The notes under the pieces are model-generated. The model searched no databases, was not told where the DNA came from, and saw only the letters and a list, made by a program, of their open reading frames with translations. The position numbers and the translations under genes were made by a program. Shown piece after piece: positions 1-8,983 of a DNA stretch of 64,000 nt (position 1 is its first letter; the number at the start of each line of letters is the position of its first letter). This DNA is from Rohdeia sp041398665 (GTDB lineage: Bacteria > Planctomycetota > UBA1135 > GCA-002686595): positions 1-64,000 of the forward strand of contig JAWKUH010000020.1 in the NCBI GenBank assembly GCA_041398665.1, in the 5' to 3' direction.

Positions 1-395
1 GGCGGCTCGGTCTCCGCGACGCGCGCGACGTCGGAGAGCAGCGCGAAGAGCTGCGGCGCCTCGCGCGGGGCGACGAGCACGCCGTGGTGCGCGGCGGATC
101 GTTGGCCCTTCCACGCGTGGTAGCACGCCCACAGGACGGCGACGACCGCCGACCAGGAGGCGAGAGCGAGGCCCGGGACGCGGATCTCGAGCACCGCTCG
201 GACATAGAAGCCCGCCCCGAGGATCGCGACGATCGTCGTCGGCACGGCGACGACGACGCCGAGCTTCGCCGCGACGAGCACGGCGCGCAGCGCGAGCACG
301 CGCGCCGTCGGCGGCCGCGCGGGCGGCAGCGGTCGCGCGTCGTGCAGCGCCCGCCTCAGCGCGACGCGCGTGGCCTCGCTCGGTGCGTCCGTCAC
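1..395 (-). CDS. M48-like metallopeptidase, N-terminal part (runs off the window)
   Basis: The first 131 codons of a leftward gene are present; the rest lies outside the window. The GTG start (393-395) overlaps the TGA of the upstream gene in a GTGA junction, which fixes the start. The translation has a short basic N-terminus, two hydrophobic segments (about residues 42-66 and 76-92) and then a stretch beginning GVLVAPREAPQLFALLSD. A pattern of TM segments followed by G-x-x-V-x-x-x-E-A-P-x-L-F is typical of the membrane-bound M48 (HtpX/Ste24-like) peptidases just before the catalytic domain. The HExxH motif is not reached, so peptidase activity is inferred from this N-terminal resemblance only. 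It is probably cotranscribed with the three genes upstream. Confidence 0.6.
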   Translation of the reverse strand, partial: MTDAPSEATRVALRRALHDARPLPPARPPTARVLALRAVLVAAKLGVVVAVPTTIVAILGAGFYVRAVLEIRVPGLALASWSAVVAVLWACYHAWKGQRSAAHHGVLVAPREAPQLFALLSDVARVAETEP

Positions 396-1276
396 GCTCC
401 CCCGTACCACGCCGCGTACTCTTCCGCCGACAGGTAGTTCGAGGGCGACGTCAGCTCGTGCGCGCGGCGGTTCCACCAGAACTGCGGGGCGAGGACGCGC
501 GCGCGGAACGGCTCGTCGTCGGGCACGAGGGCGAGGAAGACCCGTCGGTCGATGTAGCGGTTCGGGAGGTCGCCCGGCGGCCAGCGGCCGAGGCAGAAGA
601 ACGTCCGGTCGTTGCCGGTCGCGCTGCGCGGCAATGGAACGGCCCGAGCGTGGTCGACCTCGTAGCTCGTGTCCATGAGGTAGAGCCGGCGGATGTGTCG
701 ACGCACGTCCGCCCAGTCGTCGGGCACCTCGTCCGCGTGGGCCGCGCCGTACACGCGACCGCCGAGCCGGTGGAGCGCGGCGGGATCGCGCTCGAGCACC
801 GGGTCCTCGGTCCAGACGAACACCACCATGGGGTCGTCGAGCCGTTCGAGCGGACCCTGGAACAGCGCCTCGCTGCCGGAGACGACCTCGACGGGCCGCA
901 CGACGAGTCGGCGCCGGAACGCGCGAAAGGGTTCGACCCGCGTCTTCCGGTACCAGCGGTGCCACAGGAGGACGACGCCCTCGACCGCGAGGGCGACGCC
1001 GCCGGCGATCCAGTGCCGCGTCATGAGCAGACCGATCGCGACGACGCCGACGACGAGTCGGGCGATGTCCAGCTTCAGTGCGCGCATCTCGTGACGGATC
1101 CCGGTCGCGCCGCGGAACCGGAACACGGGCTCGGTGTCGCCGATCGGCTTCGATCCGTCCGCCGCGCGGAACGCGTCGACGCGCGCACGCGCGACGTCGA
1201 GCAGCTCGCCGAAGTCGTCGAGATCCTCGGGAACGGGTGCGAGCGTGGCTGCGGCGTCGTCTTCGTCCTTCGTCAT
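392..1276 (-). CDS. Membrane protein of unknown function
   Basis: A 294-residue protein starting at ATG 1274-1276 (MTKDEDDAA). An acidic N-terminal region is followed by two close hydrophobic segments around residues 80-115 (IARLVVGVVAIGLLM and IAGGVALAVEGVVLLW). A long soluble C-terminal part follows, with no motif I recognise (it includes DDPMVVFVWTEDP and ends in AEEYAAWYGGA). It lies 58 bases after the broken SRPBCC gene and overlaps the M48-like gene by a GTGA junction, so the set is probably one operon. Two TM helices and a C-terminal domain suggest an inner-membrane protein. I do not recognise the family. Confidence 0.75.
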   Translation of the reverse strand: MTKDEDDAAATLAPVPEDLDDFGELLDVARARVDAFRAADGSKPIGDTEPVFRFRGATGIRHEMRALKLDIARLVVGVVAIGLLMTRHWIAGGVALAVEGVVLLWHRWYRKTRVEPFRAFRRRLVVRPVEVVSGSEALFQGPLERLDDPMVVFVWTEDPVLERDPAALHRLGGRVYGAAHADEVPDDWADVRRHIRRLYLMDTSYEVDHARAVPLPRSATGNDRTFFCLGRWPPGDLPNRYIDRRVFLALVPDDEPFRARVLAPQFWWNRRAHELTSPSNYLSAEEYAAWYGGA

Positions 1277-1334
1277 ACGAGCGGGGTCGGCGGCGGGGTG
1301 CGAGAGGGTACCGGCGATCCCGGGCGGCCGCTCG

Positions 1335-1837
1335 TCAGTCGTCCTCGAGGAACCGCCGCCACTCCTCGGACTCCGCGAAGCGCGCCGTCGCGTCGAGCTT
1401 CTCGCGCAGGTAGCGCTCGAGGTGCCGCGCGAGGACCAGCCGCTCGGCGACCCGCCCCAGCGGCCCGAACGGCGCCTCGAACTCGAAGCGTTCGACGACG
1501 CGTGCCGTCGCCGAGGGGCTCGAAGCGGGTGGCGGGCGAAGCGACGGAAGGGTCCGCGGACCTGCTCGTCGCGGAAGTACACGGGACGATCGAACGCGGT
1601 GATGCGCGACGTGAGGCGCCGGCGCAGGCCGATGTGGCGCGCCTCGAAGGTGACGGTGTCGCCGAGCCCGACGAGACCGCTCGTCACCCCGGCGACGGCG
1701 CGTTCGCGCGTCGCGGCCGACGCGGCGACGTGCACGTCGATGGAGCGACAGAGGTCGAAGACGCGCTCGACGGGCGCGGCGACGCGGGCCTCGAGCTCGA
1801 TCACCGCGCCCCGAGCTCCGCTCGACGGCCGCTTCAC
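1335..1837 (-). pseudogene. SRPBCC-family (START-like ligand-binding) protein, frameshifted
   Basis: The first half, from the GTG at 1837 (GTGA overlap with the upstream stop), reads as an SRPBCC polyketide-cyclase-like protein: IELEARVAAPVERVFDLCRS, then GDTVTFEARHIGLRRRL and ITAFDRPVYFRDEQVRGPF. Beyond about 1535 the frame is lost and the expected continuation appears in other frames: RFEPLGDGT, then RVVERFEFEAPFGPLG to LEDD and the stop at 1335-1337. At least one and probably two indels between about 1495 and 1535 restore a normal family member of about 167 residues. The coding character is intact on both sides, so a sequencing or assembly error is as likely as real inactivation. The family binds small hydrophobic ligands; the role here is unknown. 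Confidence 0.7.
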
Positions 1838-3003
1838 TTGTTCTCGAGGTAGTACAGCCAACGCCGGTAGGCGGGCGACTGCACGAACTTCGCGAAGTGC
1901 GGAGCCTCGGTGAGGTCGTTCCAGGCGAGGTCCTGCGACCGGTCGAGACGGACCAACAACTGGTAGACGGCGACGAAGTCCTCGACGTCGAGCTCGAGTC
2001 CCACGAGCGACCAGAGGGCGACGGACTCGAGTCTCGCGTCGCGTCGGATCGCGCGCTCGAACGTCGTCCGTGCGCGATCGACGTCGCCCGTCTCGACCAG
2101 GGTCGCAGCGCGAAGCACGTCGAGGAACGGGTCACCGCCGACCTTCGCGTCGAGGGCGTCGTACAGCCGCAGGACCGCAGGGTGGTCCCCGGCGATGACG
2201 GCCCTGTCGACCAGGAGGAGGTCGAGTGCCGGTGACTCCGGATGGTGCTTCTCGAAGGCGTCGAGCGCCTCGATGTACTCGTCGTCACCGAGCTGGAACG
2301 CGATCTGGACCCTGGCCGCGAGGATGAAGGGCTCGAACTTCACCTCCTGCGGGAGCGAGTCGTAGACCTTCATCGCGCCGGCGGGGTCGCTGTCGAGTCG
2401 CTCGAACATGCGCCTGATCCGGAGCGTCGAGCGAGCGATCGCGCTCTCCTTGCCGCCGAGTCGACTCGCCGCGCGGTCGCCGACGCTCTCCTTCCACACG
2501 AGCGGCAGGGCGAACCAACGGAACTGCTCCGACAGGGACTGCCCGGTGGTCCACTGGTACATGTCGACGGCGCGCGCCGTCCCGTCCTCGTCCGGCGCGA
2601 CCTCGAACTCGATGTAGCCGACGCCACCCACGTCGAAGTGTCGGAACAGGAGACGACGGGGCGCGTCGAGCAGCCGCATGAAGTCGAACTGCGTCTCGTC
2701 GCGCTCGAAGGACTCGATGAGCGTGGTGCAGAACTTCGCGCCGCCGCCGAGACCGTCCCTGAATCCCGCGAGGCCGGGACTGTCGCTCGGGAAGCCCTCG
2801 AGCGCGCGTTCGACGATCGCGTCGAAGTCGATTTCCTCGGCGAGTCGATCCGGATCGCGCGCCGCGACCGCCTCCTCGATGCGCCGCCCGAGCGCCTCGC
2901 ACGCCGCGCGCTCGTCGACGACGGCGGCGGCGACCGAACCCGGGTCGAGCGGAGCGGGGTCCTGGGACGGGACGAGGAGGAGGGCGAGCAGCGCGGCGTG
3001 CAT
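1834..3003 (-). CDS. Secreted TPR-like protein of unknown function
   Basis: A 389-residue protein with a short hydrophobic leader (MHAALLALLLVPSQ), probably an export signal. The middle (about residues 80-200) is a globular region. From about residue 200 there are repeated helical pairs (FILAARVQIAFQLGDDEYIEAL, LRLYDALDAKVGGD, LRAATLVETGDVDRARTTFE) with the A/G/Y spacing of tetratricopeptide repeats. A helical-repeat scaffold on the outer side of the membrane is therefore likely. It is the first gene of the leftward run with the SRPBCC, membrane and M48-like genes. The TPR reading is based on pattern only. Confidence 0.75.
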   Translation of the reverse strand: MHAALLALLLVPSQDPAPLDPGSVAAAVVDERAACEALGRRIEEAVAARDPDRLAEEIDFDAIVERALEGFPSDSPGLAGFRDGLGGGAKFCTTLIESFERDETQFDFMRLLDAPRRLLFRHFDVGGVGYIEFEVAPDEDGTARAVDMYQWTTGQSLSEQFRWFALPLVWKESVGDRAASRLGGKESAIARSTLRIRRMFERLDSDPAGAMKVYDSLPQEVKFEPFILAARVQIAFQLGDDEYIEALDAFEKHHPESPALDLLLVDRAVIAGDHPAVLRLYDALDAKVGGDPFLDVLRAATLVETGDVDRARTTFERAIRRDARLESVALWSLVGLELDVEDFVAVYQLLVRLDRSQDLAWNDLTEAPHFAKFVQSPAYRRWLYYLENK

Positions 3004-3073
3004 CGGGACCTGGTGCGGGGTGCGCGACCAGGCTACCCGCCGCTCGCGCCGCGCGCCGTCCCGGCTCCCCGGC

Positions 3074-3502
3074 TCAACCGCGCGTCGCGACGGCGCGCAT
3101 CAGGCTGCCGTCCGCGGACGCGCTGTAGCCGCGCTTCTCGAACCACGAACTCACCTTCGCGCGGTCCGGGTGGTTCGGACGGACCGTGTTGTAGAGGCGG
3201 TTGAGACCCTTCTCGCGCGCGACGCGCTCGAGGTTGTCGAGGGTGTAGGTGCCGATGCCCTTCTCCCGCGCGCTCTCGTCGACGGCGACGGTGATCTCGG
3301 CGTCGCCCCAGACCGCGTCGAGCCAGGCGTAACCCACCGGCTTCCCGTCCGCGTCGATGCGCCACCAGTCACCGGAGAGCGGTGCGCCCGTCGTGAGCTC
3401 GGTGAAGCGGCTGTCGAAGATCCCGGCCGGGGCCGAGCCGATGATGCGCTGCTTGGGCGCGTCCCAGCGAGCCGGGTTCTCGCTGTTCCAGGTGAGTTCC
3501 AT
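3074..3502 (-). CDS. GNAT-family N-acetyltransferase
   Basis: About 142 residues from ATG 3502 (MELTWNSENPARW); an in-frame upstream extension lacks coding character. The fold order fits GNAT: VGYAWLDAVWGDAEITVAVD (beta strands 3-4), then the acetyl-CoA loop region REKGIGTYTLDNLERVAREKG, where the usual Q/RxxGxG/A appears as REKGIG. The C-terminal strand region NRLYNTVRPNHPDR and SWFEKRGYSA corresponds to the N-x-x-A-x-x-x-Y-x-x-x-G-F end of the family. It would transfer acetyl from acetyl-CoA to an amine; the substrate is unknown. It is separated from neighbours by about 70-110 bases and is divergent from the sialidase gene. Confidence 0.8.
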   Translation of the reverse strand: MELTWNSENPARWDAPKQRIIGSAPAGIFDSRFTELTTGAPLSGDWWRIDADGKPVGYAWLDAVWGDAEITVAVDESAREKGIGTYTLDNLERVAREKGLNRLYNTVRPNHPDRAKVSSWFEKRGYSASADGSLMRAVATRG

Positions 3503-3615
3503 GAGCGCAGGTTCCTCGGCGGAGCGCCGCCGTTCAAGGGGCACGAGTGCGAACCCGTGCGTTCGCGGCGGCACCGGGGTCCGCGGAGCGGCGCCGAGCG
3601 AGTAGAAGGAGCGGG

Positions 3616-5241
3616 ATGCGCGCCCCGAGCACGTCGTTCCACCGCGCCGCCCTCGCGTCCGTGCTCGCGCTCGCGAGCTGCGGCGTCGCGCGACCGCCCG
3701 CCGCCGCGCCGCTGCCCGAGGGACCGCCGCCCCCGGGATGGACGCGCGTCGGCGACGCGCTGGTCGGAGGGCCGATGGCGACGCCGCTCGCGAGCGGTTC
3801 CGAGCTCGAAGGCGGCGACGCGACGGTGGACGTCGTGCTCGAACTCGCGGACGCCGCGACGACGGCGGCGTCGCTCGTGATCGGCGACAACCACGTCGGC
3901 TTCTGCGGTCGCGACGGCGAGCCCTTCGTCGAGGGGCCGCTGTTCGGCGGCGGTCCGCTGCGCCTCGACGCGCGGCCGCCGCGCGCGGGCGAGCCGTTCC
4001 ACCTGCGCGTCGTGCGCCGCGGCGGGAAGCTCGCGATCGAGTGGGACGGCGCGGCGCTCCCCCCGGTCGACGACCCCGGCGGTCCGCTCGGCGAGGTGCG
4101 CCTGCGCCCCCACCGCGACACCATGACGGTGACGCGCTTCGTGGTGACGGGCGGCGAGCCGGTGCGCGCTCCGATCGGTCGGAGCACGCTCGTGCTCGCG
4201 AGCGGCGACGGCGCGCACACCTACCGCATCCCCTCGCTCGTCGTCGCGGCGAACGGCGACCTCGTCGCGTTCGTCGAGGCGCGGCGCACGGGCAGCGGCG
4301 ACGCGGGCGACGTCGACCTCGTCGTGCTGCGTTCCGTCGACGGCGGAGCGAGCTGGAGCGAGCCGGCCGCGATCTTCGACGACGGTCCGAACACCTGCGG
4401 CAACCCGTGCCCGGTCGTCGTCGGCGACGAGGGCCGCATCGTGCTGCTCGCGACGAAGAACCTCGGGCACGACCGGGAGAGCGCGATCGTCGACGGCACG
4501 TCGGAGGGCACGCGCACGGTCTGGATCCTCGAGAGCGACGACCACGGACGCTCGTGGAGCGAACCGCGCGAGATCACGGCGGACGTGAAGCGCGAGTCGT
4601 GGACGTGGTACGCGACCGGGCCGGGCGCAGGGATCCGCATGCAGCGCGGCGCGCACGCCGGTCGGCTCGTCGTGCCGTGCGACCACATCGAGGCGGGCAC
4701 GAAGCGCTACTTCTCGCACGTCGTCGTGAGCGACGACGGCGGCGCGACGTGGCGGCTCGGCGGCAGCACGCCGCGCGACGCCGTCAACGAGTGCGAGGTC
4801 GCGGAGCTCGAGGACGGCGCGCTGCTGCTGAACATGCGCAACTACGACCGCTCGCAGCGCACGCGCCAGCAGGCCGTGAGTCGCGACGGCGGCGCGACGT
4901 GGACGGAGCAGCGCCACGTGCCGGAACTCACCGAGCCGATCTGCCAGGCGAGCCTGCGGCGCCTGCGCTTCGCGAGCGCGACGAGCCCCGGCGTGCTGCT
5001 CCTCTCGAACCCCGCGAGCACGACGGCGCGAGAGCGCCTCACGCTGCGCGCCTCGTTCGACGACGGCGCGACGTGGCCGTGGAGCGCGACGCTCGATCCC
5101 GGACCCGCCGCGTACTCCTGCCTCGCGGTGACGTCGGACGGCGACGTGCTGTGCCTCTACGAAGCGGCGAACTACCGCGAGATCCGCCTGCATCGCGTGA
5201 GCGCCGCCGAACTCCGTTCGCTCGCGTCGCCGATGCGGTAG
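3616..5241 (+). CDS. Sialidase-family glycoside hydrolase, lipoprotein
   Basis: A 541-residue exported protein. The chosen ATG 3616 gives a signal peptide ending in the lipobox LASC, so it is probably lipid-anchored; an earlier in-frame start would bury the signal. Residues about 45-185 look like a concanavalin-like accessory domain. The six-bladed sialidase propeller follows: the RIP motif (YRIPSLVV) and five Asp-boxes (SVDGGASW, SDDHGRSW, SDDGGATW, SRDGGATW, SFDDGATW). The expected active-site regions are also present: NECEV with NMRNY, and AYSCL with the late LYEAANYREIRL. All GH33-type positions seem kept, so exo-sialidase activity is plausible. Some planctomycete paralogues act on other glycans, so the substrate is not certain. 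Confidence 0.9.
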   Translation: MRAPSTSFHRAALASVLALASCGVARPPAAAPLPEGPPPPGWTRVGDALVGGPMATPLASGSELEGGDATVDVVLELADAATTAASLVIGDNHVGFCGRDGEPFVEGPLFGGGPLRLDARPPRAGEPFHLRVVRRGGKLAIEWDGAALPPVDDPGGPLGEVRLRPHRDTMTVTRFVVTGGEPVRAPIGRSTLVLASGDGAHTYRIPSLVVAANGDLVAFVEARRTGSGDAGDVDLVVLRSVDGGASWSEPAAIFDDGPNTCGNPCPVVVGDEGRIVLLATKNLGHDRESAIVDGTSEGTRTVWILESDDHGRSWSEPREITADVKRESWTWYATGPGAGIRMQRGAHAGRLVVPCDHIEAGTKRYFSHVVVSDDGGATWRLGGSTPRDAVNECEVAELEDGALLLNMRNYDRSQRTRQQAVSRDGGATWTEQRHVPELTEPICQASLRRLRFASATSPGVLLLSNPASTTARERLTLRASFDDGATWPWSATLDPGPAAYSCLAVTSDGDVLCLYEAANYREIRLHRVSAAELRSLASPMR

Positions 5242-5275
5242 GCTCCGACGCGCGCTCCGGCGCGGGAGGGAGGCC

Positions 5276-6703
5276 ATGCTGATCGAGATCGTCGCCGCAC
5301 TCGCGGTCGTGCTCCAGGACGGCGCTCCGGCGTCGACGGGAACCACCGAACTCCGCGCGACGGACGAACGCGTCGCCGTCGACGACGCGATCGTCGACGG
5401 CGACGTCGAGCGTCGACTCGAGCGCATCCTCGCTTCGACCGGGCGCTACCCGACCGTCGAGGTGTCCGTCGCGAACGGCGTCGTCTTCCTCGACGGCACG
5501 GTCGCCGACGTCGAGGCGCAGAACTGGGTGACGGGGCTCGCCCAGCGGACGGAAGGCGTCGTCGCCGTGCTCGACCGCCTCGAACTCGAGAAGGGCCCGC
5601 TCCTCGACCTGGCCCCCGCCACCGCGGAGGTGCGCTCGCTGTGGCACGGTGTCGTCGCCGCATTGCCGCGCGTCGGAGCGGGGCTGATCGCGCTGCTCCT
5701 CGTCGCACTCGTCGTGAGTCGGCTCGTGCGCTGGATCGCACGGCCGCTGACGCGGCGGATCGACAGCGAACTCGTGCGCGCCGTCGTCACCAAGCTCGCG
5801 GCGATCGGCGTGTGGCTGCTCGCGCTCTACGTCTTCCTGCGCGTGTCGGGCCTGACGCAGGTCGCCGTCACGGTGGTCGGCGGCACCGGCGTGCTCGGCA
5901 TCGTGCTCGGCTTCGCGTTCCGCGACATCGCCGAGAACTTCCTCGCGAGCGTGCTGATCAGCCTGCAGAAGCCCTTCCGCTACGGCGACACGATCGAGGT
6001 CGACGGCCACATCGGTGTGGTGCAGCGCGTCACGCCTCGCGGCACGATCCTGATGGACTTCGAGGGCAACTTCATCCAGATCGCGAACGCGACGGTCTAC
6101 AAGTCGACGATCAAGAACTTTACCGCGAACCCGAACGTGCGCCAGGACTTCGTCGTCGGCATCGGCTACGACTCGAGCGTCGCGCGCGCCCAGGAGATCG
6201 TGATGGGCGTCCTCCAGGCGCACTCCGCCGTCCTCGGGGAACCGCGGCCGATGGTGCTCGTCGAGCAGCTCGGGTCTGCGACCGTCGTGATCCGCGTCTA
6301 CTTCTGGGTGGACGGCACGAAGCACAGTCAGCTCAAGGTGCGTTCGGCTGTGATCCGTCAGGTCCTCGGTGCGCTCGCCGCCGAGGGCATCTCGATGCCC
6401 GACGACGCGCGCGAGGTGGTGTTCCCGATGGGCGTGCCGGTGCAGATCGTGCGAGAGGCCGAGAAGGAGGGCGAGGCCCGAGACGAACTCACGCCGGAGC
6501 CGCGTCGCGCGGAGCCGAGTTCGGCGCCCGCTCGCTCCACCGAGGCCAAGCCCGTCGCCGAGGCGAACCTGCACGAGCGCCACGCCGAGTCGACCGACGC
6601 CGAGGGCGGTCTCGCGAGCGAGGTCGACACGCTCAACGAGCAGGTGCGCCGCGCGCGTCAGCCCGAGGAGGGCGCGGACGTGATGGCGGGTGATGCGAAG
6701 TAG
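5276..6703 (+). CDS. MscS-family mechanosensitive ion channel with N-terminal BON domain
   Basis: A 475-residue inner-membrane protein. A hydrophobic leader is followed at about residues 40-105 by a BON-like domain (VERRLERILASTGRYPTVEV, NGVVFLDGTVADVEAQ). Three TM helices come at about 125-215. TM3 and its follow-on carry the MscS pore signature GLGF-like string LGIVLGFAFRDIAENFLASV. The beta domain follows (KPFRYGDTIEVDGHIGVVQRV, RGTILMDFEGNFIQIANA). The C-terminal tail of about 75 residues is acidic and low in complexity. MscS channels release solutes on hypo-osmotic shock; BON domains bind membrane or lipid. It lies 34 bases after the sialidase gene and may be cotranscribed with it. Confidence 0.92.
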   Translation: MLIEIVAALAVVLQDGAPASTGTTELRATDERVAVDDAIVDGDVERRLERILASTGRYPTVEVSVANGVVFLDGTVADVEAQNWVTGLAQRTEGVVAVLDRLELEKGPLLDLAPATAEVRSLWHGVVAALPRVGAGLIALLLVALVVSRLVRWIARPLTRRIDSELVRAVVTKLAAIGVWLLALYVFLRVSGLTQVAVTVVGGTGVLGIVLGFAFRDIAENFLASVLISLQKPFRYGDTIEVDGHIGVVQRVTPRGTILMDFEGNFIQIANATVYKSTIKNFTANPNVRQDFVVGIGYDSSVARAQEIVMGVLQAHSAVLGEPRPMVLVEQLGSATVVIRVYFWVDGTKHSQLKVRSAVIRQVLGALAAEGISMPDDAREVVFPMGVPVQIVREAEKEGEARDELTPEPRRAEPSSAPARSTEAKPVAEANLHERHAESTDAEGGLASEVDTLNEQVRRARQPEEGADVMAGDAK

Positions 6704-6727
6704 GGGCGCACGGGGCGCACCGACCGC

Positions 6728-7303
6728 TCACCGATGCGCGTCGACGTACGCCTTTGCGAGCGCCTCGTACTCCGGCGTTCGCAATCCCGCGGTACGCGCT
6801 TCCTCGAGCGCCGTCTCGAAGGGCACGCCCTCGTCGAGCACGCGGTAGGTCAGCCACACCGCGCCGACGCGGTTCGACGACTTGCAACTGAGGATGGCGG
6901 GGCGCTGCGCCGTCGAGAGCTCCGCGCGCACGCGGTCGAAGATCGCGTCGGTGAGCTCGGCCGGCGCACCGAAGGGCACGTTGACGTAGACGAGCCCGGC
7001 TGCCGTCGCGACGGCGCCCGTGTCGACGTCCGGCGTCTCCGCGTCGTGGCGCAGGTCGATGAACGTGTGCACGCCCTCCTTCGCGGCGAGTGCGAGATCC
7101 GTGCTCGACGGCTCGCTCGTCAGCCACAGGTCGCCCACGCGGTGCACCTTCGCCGTCGAACCGAGCGTGGCGTCCTCGATCGGCGCGACCTCGTGGTGGG
7201 CGGACGGCGACGTCGGCGGTGCGGTCTCGGCGCAGGAAGCTGCGATCAATGCGACGAGAAGACTCGGGAGGGAGTGGAAGAGTTTCGAGCTCATGGTCGT
7301 CAC
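6728..7303 (-). CDS. Lipoprotein with DSP/PTP-like phosphatase domain
   Basis: A 191-residue protein with a signal peptide ending in AASC, so a probable lipoprotein. The domain after residue 50 matches the fused DSP-PTPase/beta-lactamase-hydrolase-like fold: DLWLTSEPSSTDLALAAKEG, FIDLRHDAETPD, YVNVPFGAPAELTD, and the phosphate-binding loop ILSCKSSNRVGAVWL. The loop has Cys and Arg spaced as C-x4-R, the form used in this subfamily rather than the classical C-x5-R, so the nucleophile and Arg are kept. Its role outside the cytoplasm is unknown. It converges with the MscS gene, 24 bases apart. Confidence 0.8.
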   Translation of the reverse strand: MTTMSSKLFHSLPSLLVALIAASCAETAPPTSPSAHHEVAPIEDATLGSTAKVHRVGDLWLTSEPSSTDLALAAKEGVHTFIDLRHDAETPDVDTGAVATAAGLVYVNVPFGAPAELTDAIFDRVRAELSTAQRPAILSCKSSNRVGAVWLTYRVLDEGVPFETALEEARTAGLRTPEYEALAKAYVDAHR

Positions 7304-7361
7304 CTGGTCGAGTGGCCTGTCGGAACACCGTAGCTCACGGGCCTTCGACTGCGTCGATCCC

Positions 7362-7782
7362 TCACCTCGACGTGCTCCTCGGAGCGCGTGCCCGAACTGC
7401 CCGCATCACACGAATCTCGTCGTCCGGATCCATGCCTTCGAACGCGTCGACGTAGCTCGCGTGCGCGAGCCAGCGGTCGTGGACCACGCCTCTCCTGAAC
7501 GACGTCACGATCACGATCGTTCCGTCGGCGAGCGCCGAGACGACGGCGAGGAGTCGAATTCGAGGTAATTCGATTCGCCGACCGACACGACGAACGAGTC
7601 GTGGAAGTGCCAGTCGCGCCCTCGAACCCGACGAGGTTGTCGTCCTGCTCGATGAGACGGAGGAAGAGCAGCGGCTCCTCGACTCCGAGATCGACCATGA
7701 GTTCGTCGACGCTCCGCCGGTCCGTAGCGAAGCCGACCTCCGCGGCGAATTCCGCGATCAGGTCGAGGTCGATGTCAGCCAC
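7362..7782 (-). pseudogene. Small protein of unknown function, two frameshifts
   Basis: From the GTG at 7782 the frame opens as ADIDLDLIAEFAAEVGFATD and runs to NLVGFEG. The reading then moves to a second frame (RDWHFHDSFVVSVGESNYLE) near 7618 and back to a third near 7562 (RLLAVVSALADGTIVIVTSF, RRGVVHDRWLAHASYVDAFEGM), ending at the stop at 7362-7364. Two single-base losses explain the length (421 bases) and restore a protein of about 140 residues with good coding character throughout. I do not recognise the family. It sits 22 bases after the pyrE stop on the same strand. Confidence 0.6.
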
Positions 7783-7803
7783 CGACGGACCGCGACGAGG
7801 CGC

Positions 7804-8391
7804 TCACGCCCCCCGACTGCCCGGCTTCACCGGCTTCGAGTTCTCGAAGCCCTCCGGCGGGTCGTTCGGTTGCCACGTGCGCGCGGTCACCTCCGCGAGC
7901 GCCGTCAGCGGCAGGCCGAGGTCGGCGAAGGGGTTGGTGCCGGAGCGGTTGACCACGCAGCCCACGCCGATCACCTCGGCGCCGATCGTGCGCAGGAGTT
8001 CGATCACCTCCTTCGCGCTGCCGCCCGTCGTCACGACGTCCTCGACGACGAGGACCTTCGTGCCGGGCTGGATCGCGAAGCCGCGGCGCAGTTCGAAGGT
8101 GCCGTCCTTGCGCTCGGTGAAGAACGAGCTCGTGCCGACGGCGCGCGCCACTTCGTGCGCCCAGACGACGGCGCCCATCGCGGGACCGACGACGAGGTCG
8201 GGCACGGCCGGCAGCTTCGCGGCGAGGCTCTTCGCGAGCTTCTCCGCCGCGACGGGGTCCGCCAGTGCGAGCGCGCACTGGAAGTAGCGGTCGGAGTGCA
8301 GTCCGCTCGACAGGAGGAAGTGTCCCTCGAGCAACGCGCGCTTCTCGCGCAGCAGATCGAGGACCTGGTCCGAGGTCAGCGTGGAGCTCAT
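7804..8391 (-). CDS. pyrE: Orotate phosphoribosyltransferase
   Basis: A 195-residue enzyme from ATG 8391 (MSSTLTSDQVLDLLREKRAL). It joins orotate and PRPP to give orotidine 5'-phosphate in pyrimidine synthesis, in the cytoplasm. The family signatures are clear: GHFLLSSGLHSDRYFQCA near the N-terminus, VVGPAMGAVVWAHEVARA, the catalytic-loop region FFTERKDG, and the PRPP-binding motif VLVVEDVVTTGGSAKEV. Length is normal. It follows secG on the same strand by 25 bases, suggesting a small operon with secG upstream. Confidence 0.95.
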   Translation of the reverse strand: MSSTLTSDQVLDLLREKRALLEGHFLLSSGLHSDRYFQCALALADPVAAEKLAKSLAAKLPAVPDLVVGPAMGAVVWAHEVARAVGTSSFFTERKDGTFELRRGFAIQPGTKVLVVEDVVTTGGSAKEVIELLRTIGAEVIGVGCVVNRSGTNPFADLGLPLTALAEVTARTWQPNDPPEGFENSKPVKPGSRGA

Positions 8392-8416
8392 GTCGGGCGC
8401 GGCGCGCTCGTCGCGC

Positions 8417-8731
8417 TCAGTTGCCCTGCGGCGGCGCCTGACCCGCGGGCGCGGTCGGCGCACCGCTCGTCGACTCGACCGTCGGCTCCGCCGCGATCGA
8501 TCCGCCGCTCGTCTTCGCGTGCAGCGTGATGAGCAGGGCCGTCGCCACGAAGACCACGCCGACGCCGGCGGTGAAGCGCGTGATGCCGCGGGCTCCGACG
8601 CCGAAGGTCTGTTGGCCGGCACCGCCGAAGGCGTCGCCGAGACCCCCGCCGCGACCCTCCTGGACGAGGATCACGACCATGAGGAGGAGCGCCGAGGCGG
8701 CGAACAGCAGGTAGAGGAGGAGGCTGATCAT
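8417..8731 (-). CDS. secG: Preprotein translocase subunit SecG
   Basis: A 104-residue membrane protein from ATG 8731. SecG is the small subunit of the SecYEG channel. Helix 1 is ISLLLYLLFAASALLLMVVI, followed by the cytoplasmic loop VQEGRGGGLGDAFGG, the hallmark of SecG, then the second helix (VGVVFVATALLITL). The tail is a low-complexity A/P/T-rich segment, common in the family. It is in a leftward pair with pyrE. In many bacteria secG follows tpiA, but here tpiA lies 4 kb away beside a different small two-helix protein. Confidence 0.92.
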   Translation of the reverse strand: MISLLLYLLFAASALLLMVVILVQEGRGGGLGDAFGGAGQQTFGVGARGITRFTAGVGVVFVATALLITLHAKTSGGSIAAEPTVESTSGAPTAPAGQAPPQGN

Positions 8732-8983
8732 GGCGGCGGCCGTCACCCCGGCCGATGGGGCGAACACCCTACACGGGGCGGGGGCGGCTGGGAACCGGAT
8801 GCGGCGGATTGCCGTGCGCGACAGGGGCCGCGAGTTCCCCCGGGGGGCGGTGGCCGAAGTTGGCCCCGAACTGCGCACTTGAGCGGAGAGGCCTCTCGTT
8901 GACCTCCGGGGGGGGTCCACGTGCACTGAGCAGGCACATCGAACTCCCAGCCGGAGGGACGGAGATCCGGCCTCAGAAGCGCC

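Noticed and set aside
7362..7782. Programmed frameshifting in the small gene after pyrE
   Set aside because: Two shifts of the same sign without a slippery heptamer or a supporting structure; base loss is simpler.
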